DNA of 64,000 nt, taken from assembly GCA_943373175.1 (NCBI GenBank), contig CALSBM010000004.1, forward strand, positions 15,449 to 79,448, given 5' to 3'. This stretch comes from JAIXUI01 sp943373175 (lineage in GTDB: Bacteria > Bacteroidota > Bacteroidia > UBA7662 > JAIXUI01). A program made the position numbers and the translations under genes. How positions within the stretch are numbered: the stretch's first letter is position 1; the number at the start of each line of letters is the position of its first letter. Below, one piece after another: positions 60,259 to 64,000 of this stretch. The notes beneath the pieces are model-generated. The model made no database searches, was not told where the DNA came from, and worked only from the letters and a program-made list of their open reading frames with translations.

Positions 60259-62415
60259 ATGCCATCAGGCGATTACATCTACAAAACCAAACGCAAAGGA
60301 GAGAAGTTTGAACTTCTCAACCGCGAGATTAGCTGGTTAGCTTTTAACGACCGTGTGCTTCAAGAAGCTACTGCCGAGGACGTCCCATTGCTGGAAAGAA
60401 TGAAGTTTCTTGCGATTTTCTCTTCCAACTTAGATGAATTCTTCCGCATCAGAGTGCCTTCACTAAGAAAGCTGAACTCGTTATCTAAAGTAGATCGGGA
60501 AAAACTAAACTTCAATCCGGATTTAATCCTTCAACTTATTCAGGATATTGTCATTAGGCAGCAAAACCGATTTGAGCGCCTTTTTGAACAGTCAATATTG
60601 CCGGCACTTGGAGAAAACGGCGTCAGACTTATCAACGAGAATGAGTTGTCGAAAGAGCAAGAAGATGAAGTTAGGGGAATCTTTAAGCATCAGATTCTTC
60701 CATATACCACTCCTATCATGCTTTCCGGCACTTCAGTTACGCCTCATCTTAAAGATCGCTACATCTACCTCGCGGTTAAAATGTATAATAGCTCGAAGAG
60801 TAAAGAAGTTGGATATGGATTAGTTGAACTTCCAACCAAATTTATTCCCCGCTTTTTTGAACTAAACAGCTCTCCGGGAAATGGAAAAGACATAATTCTG
60901 CTTGATGATGTAGTTAGATTCAACCTGAACTACCTTTTTGGAGTGTTTCAGTATGAAATTCTGGAATCTTATACCATAAAACTGACTCGCAATCAGGAAC
61001 TTGATGTTGACAACGACATCTATGAATCAGTCTTAGATAAGCTAAGTAAAAGCTTAAAAGAAAGGAAAAAAGGAGAACCGGTACGATTCATTCATGATGC
61101 CCGTATTCCTACCGATATGCTGAGCCTTATAATCAAAAAGTTTAAGTTGGAAAAGGCCAATATTATTCCCGGTGGACGTTATCATAATTTCTCAGATTTC
61201 ATGGCATTTCCGGATGCTGGAAGAGCTTCGCTTAAATACGAGGCCCTCGAACATGTCCCGCATCGATTGTTAGATCAATACATCAGCATGTTCGACGCCA
61301 TTCGGGAACAAGACGTAATGGTTCACCATCCTTACCAAAGCTTCGACTATGTTTTGCGATTTTTACGAGAAGCAGCCATTGACCCATCGGTTTCAGAAAT
61401 AAAAATCACGCTTTACCGAATTGCACGTTTATCTCAAGTTGCCAACAGTTTAGTAACGGCTGCAATGAATGGAAAAAAAGTGACCGCCATTATCGAACTC
61501 AAGGCCAGATTCGACGAGGAAACCAATATGTATTGGGCAGAAAAACTGGACGAAGCCGGCGTAAAAGTGATTTATGGTTTTCATAATTTGAAAGTTCATT
61601 GTAAAATGTGCCTGATTAGCCGTCACGAGAAAGGTAGGCTTGCACAATACGTTCATTTTTCTACCGGAAATTATAATGGACAATCCGCACGCATTTATTC
61701 CGATTTCGGACTTTTCACCCACGATGTCCGCTTAGTTAAAGACGCCGAAAAGTTGTTCCGTTGGTTAGAAAACAGTGCACGGAGTTATGAGTACGAGCAT
61801 CTAATGGTTGCTCCTAATTATCTCCGCGAAGGGTTTGTTTTGCTTATTCAAAAAGAAATTGCCAATGCTAAAGCTGGGAAACCGGCTTGGATAAAGCTGA
61901 AGATGAATAGACTTGTTGACGAGGGTATGATAGAATTACTCTATGAAGCCAGTAGAGCTGGCGTAAAAGTAGATTGTATCGTGCGCGGAATGTGTAGCTT
62001 GGTTCCCGGTGCAAAGCAAATGTCAGAAAACATTCAAGTAATCTCTATTGTAGATCGTTTTCTGGAACATGGCCGCCTATACATCTTTGCAAATGGAGGT
62101 AATGGAAGAGAAAAAGTATTTCTTTCATCAGCGGACTGGATGAATAGAAACTTATCGAATCGGGTTGAAATAGCGTTTCCTGTTTACGACAAAAACATAA
62201 GAAAAAGCCTGATTCAAATCTTCGAACTTCAGTGGTCTGATAACTGTCGAGCCAGAATACTGGATGCAGGACTTAAAAACAGCATGGTTCAACGCGAGGA
62301 AGGAGAAGAACCAATACGCTCACAATGGAAAATTAACGAGCTATTGGAGAGTCTCCAACCGACTGTAAAATCAAAACGGAAATCGGTGCGCAATCAGCAA
62401 ATCGAAGAAGTATGA
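60259..62415 (+). CDS. ppk1: Polyphosphate kinase
   Basis: Reversibly transfers the terminal phosphate of ATP to polyphosphate. The 718 residues have the PPK1 layout: N-terminal domain with NREISWLAFNDRVLQEA and SSNLDEFFRIRV, a head domain, and two phospholipase-D-like domains. The phosphorylated His is in KVHCKMCLI (residue 447), with NYNGQSARIYSDFGLFT and a second catalytic His in EHGRLYIF (residue 604). Expressed with sixA-like and ppx genes; its end overlaps ppx by 4 bases. Confidence 0.97.
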   Translation: MPSGDYIYKTKRKGEKFELLNREISWLAFNDRVLQEATAEDVPLLERMKFLAIFSSNLDEFFRIRVPSLRKLNSLSKVDREKLNFNPDLILQLIQDIVIRQQNRFERLFEQSILPALGENGVRLINENELSKEQEDEVRGIFKHQILPYTTPIMLSGTSVTPHLKDRYIYLAVKMYNSSKSKEVGYGLVELPTKFIPRFFELNSSPGNGKDIILLDDVVRFNLNYLFGVFQYEILESYTIKLTRNQELDVDNDIYESVLDKLSKSLKERKKGEPVRFIHDARIPTDMLSLIIKKFKLEKANIIPGGRYHNFSDFMAFPDAGRASLKYEALEHVPHRLLDQYISMFDAIREQDVMVHHPYQSFDYVLRFLREAAIDPSVSEIKITLYRIARLSQVANSLVTAAMNGKKVTAIIELKARFDEETNMYWAEKLDEAGVKVIYGFHNLKVHCKMCLISRHEKGRLAQYVHFSTGNYNGQSARIYSDFGLFTHDVRLVKDAEKLFRWLENSARSYEYEHLMVAPNYLREGFVLLIQKEIANAKAGKPAWIKLKMNRLVDEGMIELLYEASRAGVKVDCIVRGMCSLVPGAKQMSENIQVISIVDRFLEHGRLYIFANGGNGREKVFLSSADWMNRNLSNRVEIAFPVYDKNIRKSLIQIFELQWSDNCRARILDAGLKNSMVQREEGEEPIRSQWKINELLESLQPTVKSKRKSVRNQQIEEV

Positions 62416-63332
62416 TTTTAGGAGCAATAGACATTGGCTCGAATGCAGCTAGGCTATACATCTGTAGCATTCACTTAGAAAATGGGGTTCCGCAGCATAA
62501 AGTAGTCGAGTTTGTCCGAGTTCCACTTCGCCTTGGCGATTATGTTTTCATCAATAAAAACATTCCGGAAAGAAAAGCCGATGATTTGTTAGACATGATG
62601 AAGGCGTTCGCATTGCTGATGAAACTTTTTAAAACCGAACATTTTCGTGCATGCGCCACCTCTGCCTTAAGAGAAGCAGAAAACGGCTCTGAGCTTGTAA
62701 AACAAATCGAAAAGGAAACCGGAATAAAGGTCGATATCATTTCCGGACAGGAAGAAGCAGATTTAATCTGGCGGGCACAATCTAACCTCCTTGATATGCA
62801 CCAAAACAGCTTGTTTGTGGATGTAGGAGGAGGAAGTACTGAGATTAGTTTACTCAGCGGAAAAGAGAAAATTGCTTCTCGATCATTCAACCTCGGAACA
62901 GTCCGAATTCTTGATAACCAAGACGATGACAGTGTTTGGAAAGATTTAACTCTCTGGCTTAGAACGGAAGTTAAACCCAGAGCTCCCGGATTGATTTTGG
63001 GGTCAGGAGGAAATATTAACAAAGCCTTCGACCTCATGAAGGTTAAAAATGGAAAGACTGCCTCTCTTAAAAACCTGAAGGAGCTGTATTTCTATCTTCA
63101 ACGGTACTCCTTAAAGGAAAGAATTCAGGTGTTAGGGTTGAATCCGGATCGGGCAGATGTTATTATTCCGGCTCTAGAAATTTACTTTCAGGTGATGGAA
63201 GTCACAGATATTAAAAAGATTGCTGTTACTGGTATGGGTTTAAAAGAAGGAATAGTCTTCGATTTATTTTACCAGCTCACCCAAACCCGGCCAACGGGAT
63301 TTGACTCCTCAGCCCGCTTTTCTGCTATTTAA
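62412..63332 (+). CDS. Ppx/GppA-family exopolyphosphatase
   Basis: A 306-residue protein of the ASKHA fold that releases phosphate from the ends of polyphosphate (Ppx) or the 5' phosphate of pppGpp (GppA). Visible are IGSNAARLYI (Ser replaced by Ala in the usual GSNSxR), EEADLIW, VDVGGGSTEISLL and FNLGTVRI, with SGGNINK as the second glycine motif. It lacks the C-terminal HD-like domain of longer proteins. Start ATG overlaps the ppk1 stop, so production with the kinase is coupled. It converges with yqgE with 9 bases between. Confidence 0.93.
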   Translation: MILGAIDIGSNAARLYICSIHLENGVPQHKVVEFVRVPLRLGDYVFINKNIPERKADDLLDMMKAFALLMKLFKTEHFRACATSALREAENGSELVKQIEKETGIKVDIISGQEEADLIWRAQSNLLDMHQNSLFVDVGGGSTEISLLSGKEKIASRSFNLGTVRILDNQDDDSVWKDLTLWLRTEVKPRAPGLILGSGGNINKAFDLMKVKNGKTASLKNLKELYFYLQRYSLKERIQVLGLNPDRADVIIPALEIYFQVMEVTDIKKIAVTGMGLKEGIVFDLFYQLTQTRPTGFDSSARFSAI

Positions 63333-63341
63333 GTCAACCGA

Positions 63342-63923
63342 CTAATTCCACCCCGGATCGATGGGTGCTATTGCCCAGAAATTAAACGGTTTACCTAATT
63401 CTGTAACCAGCGCCTTCCACATTTCATGATCCTCATAACGCAAGACCTTCACGGGATTTCGTTGACTTATTAGCCAACTTTGCTCCTTTAGTTCATCCAA
63501 CAACTGATTCGCTGACCAACCAGAATATCCAATAAAGAAGCGAATTTTATTCTGATCAACTTCTCCTGCTTCTACCATAGCTTTTAGTTGGTCAAAATCA
63601 CCTCCCCAGAATAATCCTTCAGTAATTGGCATAGCACTTTCGCTGAGTTCTTCGAGTTGATGTAAATAATGTAAAGTATTCTGAGAAACTGGACCACCAA
63701 CATAAATGGGATAACTGCTTAAAGGAAAATCTTCTATCAAATCATGAACAGTCCAGTCGGATAACTGATTGAGCACAAATCCTAAGCTTCCTTCCTCATC
63801 GTGTTTAACCATCATAACAACTTTACGAAGAAAGTTAGGATCCTTCATAAAGGGCTCACTCATCAACAGCGTACCCGGTTTGATGTCTTTATCCTGAAAT
63901 TGTAATCCTTGGCCTGAGTTCAT
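63342..63923 (-). CDS. YqgE/AlgH-family protein
   Basis: A 193-residue cytosolic protein of UPF0301: PGTLLMSEPFMKDPNFLRKV then VMMVKHDEEGSLGFVLNQ, VYVGGPVSQNTLHYLH, WGGDFDQLK and FFIGYSGWSANQL. The structure is known for the family but its function is not settled. The ATG at 63923 is used; an in-frame start at 63971 adds a hydrophobic piece not expected of this family. The rest of the window (63924-64000) holds no identifiable gene. Confidence 0.93.
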   Translation of the reverse strand: MNSGQGLQFQDKDIKPGTLLMSEPFMKDPNFLRKVVMMVKHDEEGSLGFVLNQLSDWTVHDLIEDFPLSSYPIYVGGPVSQNTLHYLHQLEELSESAMPITEGLFWGGDFDQLKAMVEAGEVDQNKIRFFIGYSGWSANQLLDELKEQSWLISQRNPVKVLRYEDHEMWKALVTELGKPFNFWAIAPIDPGWN

Positions 63924-64000
63924 AATGAAAACGGATTCACTTAATTGAATAAAGATAATAAGCGACAACAATATCCTTAATCGTTTTTTGGGTAAATTCG

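Noticed and set aside
62540..63037. Minus-strand 165-residue frame opposite ppx
   Set aside because: Fully antisense to a gene with strong motifs; the translation is Ser/Pro/Phe-rich noise.

Overview
The window is a gene-dense, moderately AT-rich stretch of a Bacteroidota chromosome. Support for this placement: proteins carrying type IX secretion (T9SS) C-terminal domains of type A and type B, a PorP/SprF-like and a PorE-like protein, a TonB-dependent receptor with a carboxypeptidase-regulatory N-domain, families largely confined to the phylum (DUF4199, DUF4294, DUF3127, DUF4412, DUF5522, a short histone H1-like protein), bacillithiol deacetylase BshB1, and perfect TAnnTTTG promoter -7 boxes. 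The genus cannot be fixed from the sequence. No rRNA, tRNA, CRISPR array, prophage or insertion sequence was seen, and only one gap exceeds 300 bases (30822-31170).

Layout. 1-1585 (+): 3' part of hutH and a PAP2 phosphatase. 1566-25589 (-): an almost unbroken minus-strand run. Read in transcription order it holds a TonB-dependent receptor; a TPR protein, beta-barrel and SPOR protein trio; a giant glycine-rich/cadherin-like adhesin with its PorP/SprF-like and PorE-like partners; a GH3-family protein; dxr; rseP; an unknown exported protein; two SGNH hydrolases; and an AlgI-like MBOAT acyltransferase, the last three probably O-acetylating a cell-surface polymer. 25692-31860: small mixed units (histone deacetylase-like enzyme, DUF4412, two NUDIX hydrolases, histone H1-like protein, an alpha-oxoamine synthase that may start sphingolipid synthesis, an NAD(P)-binding protein). 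31888-38368: secreted subtilase, rlmH, yigZ, a DMT transporter, ribD and prmC.

38352-49694 (-): a nine-gene unit whose neighbours nearly all overlap by 1-34 bases. In transcription order it holds a BatA-like protein, a dihydroorotase-like protein lacking its metal-binding HxH, an acidic unknown, two DUF4199 membrane proteins, a GT2 glycosyltransferase, a tandem fusion of two D-Ala-D-Ala ligase modules, a PASTA protein and a T9SS cargo protein. The tandem ligase is the most unusual gene in the window: each module has lost a different part of the usual active site.

49752-64000: metallophosphoesterase, DUF3127, bshB1, DUF4294, purB, DUF5522, an unknown, a cryptochrome-DASH-like photolyase homologue, a ZIP transporter, a second PAP2 enzyme, a methyltransferase, an exported EEP-family nuclease/phosphatase, a polyphosphate module (sixA-like, ppk1, ppx) and yqgE. 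The overall picture is a free-living cell with a heavy investment in cell-envelope construction and T9SS export. Function calls rest on motifs read by eye; no database search was possible.
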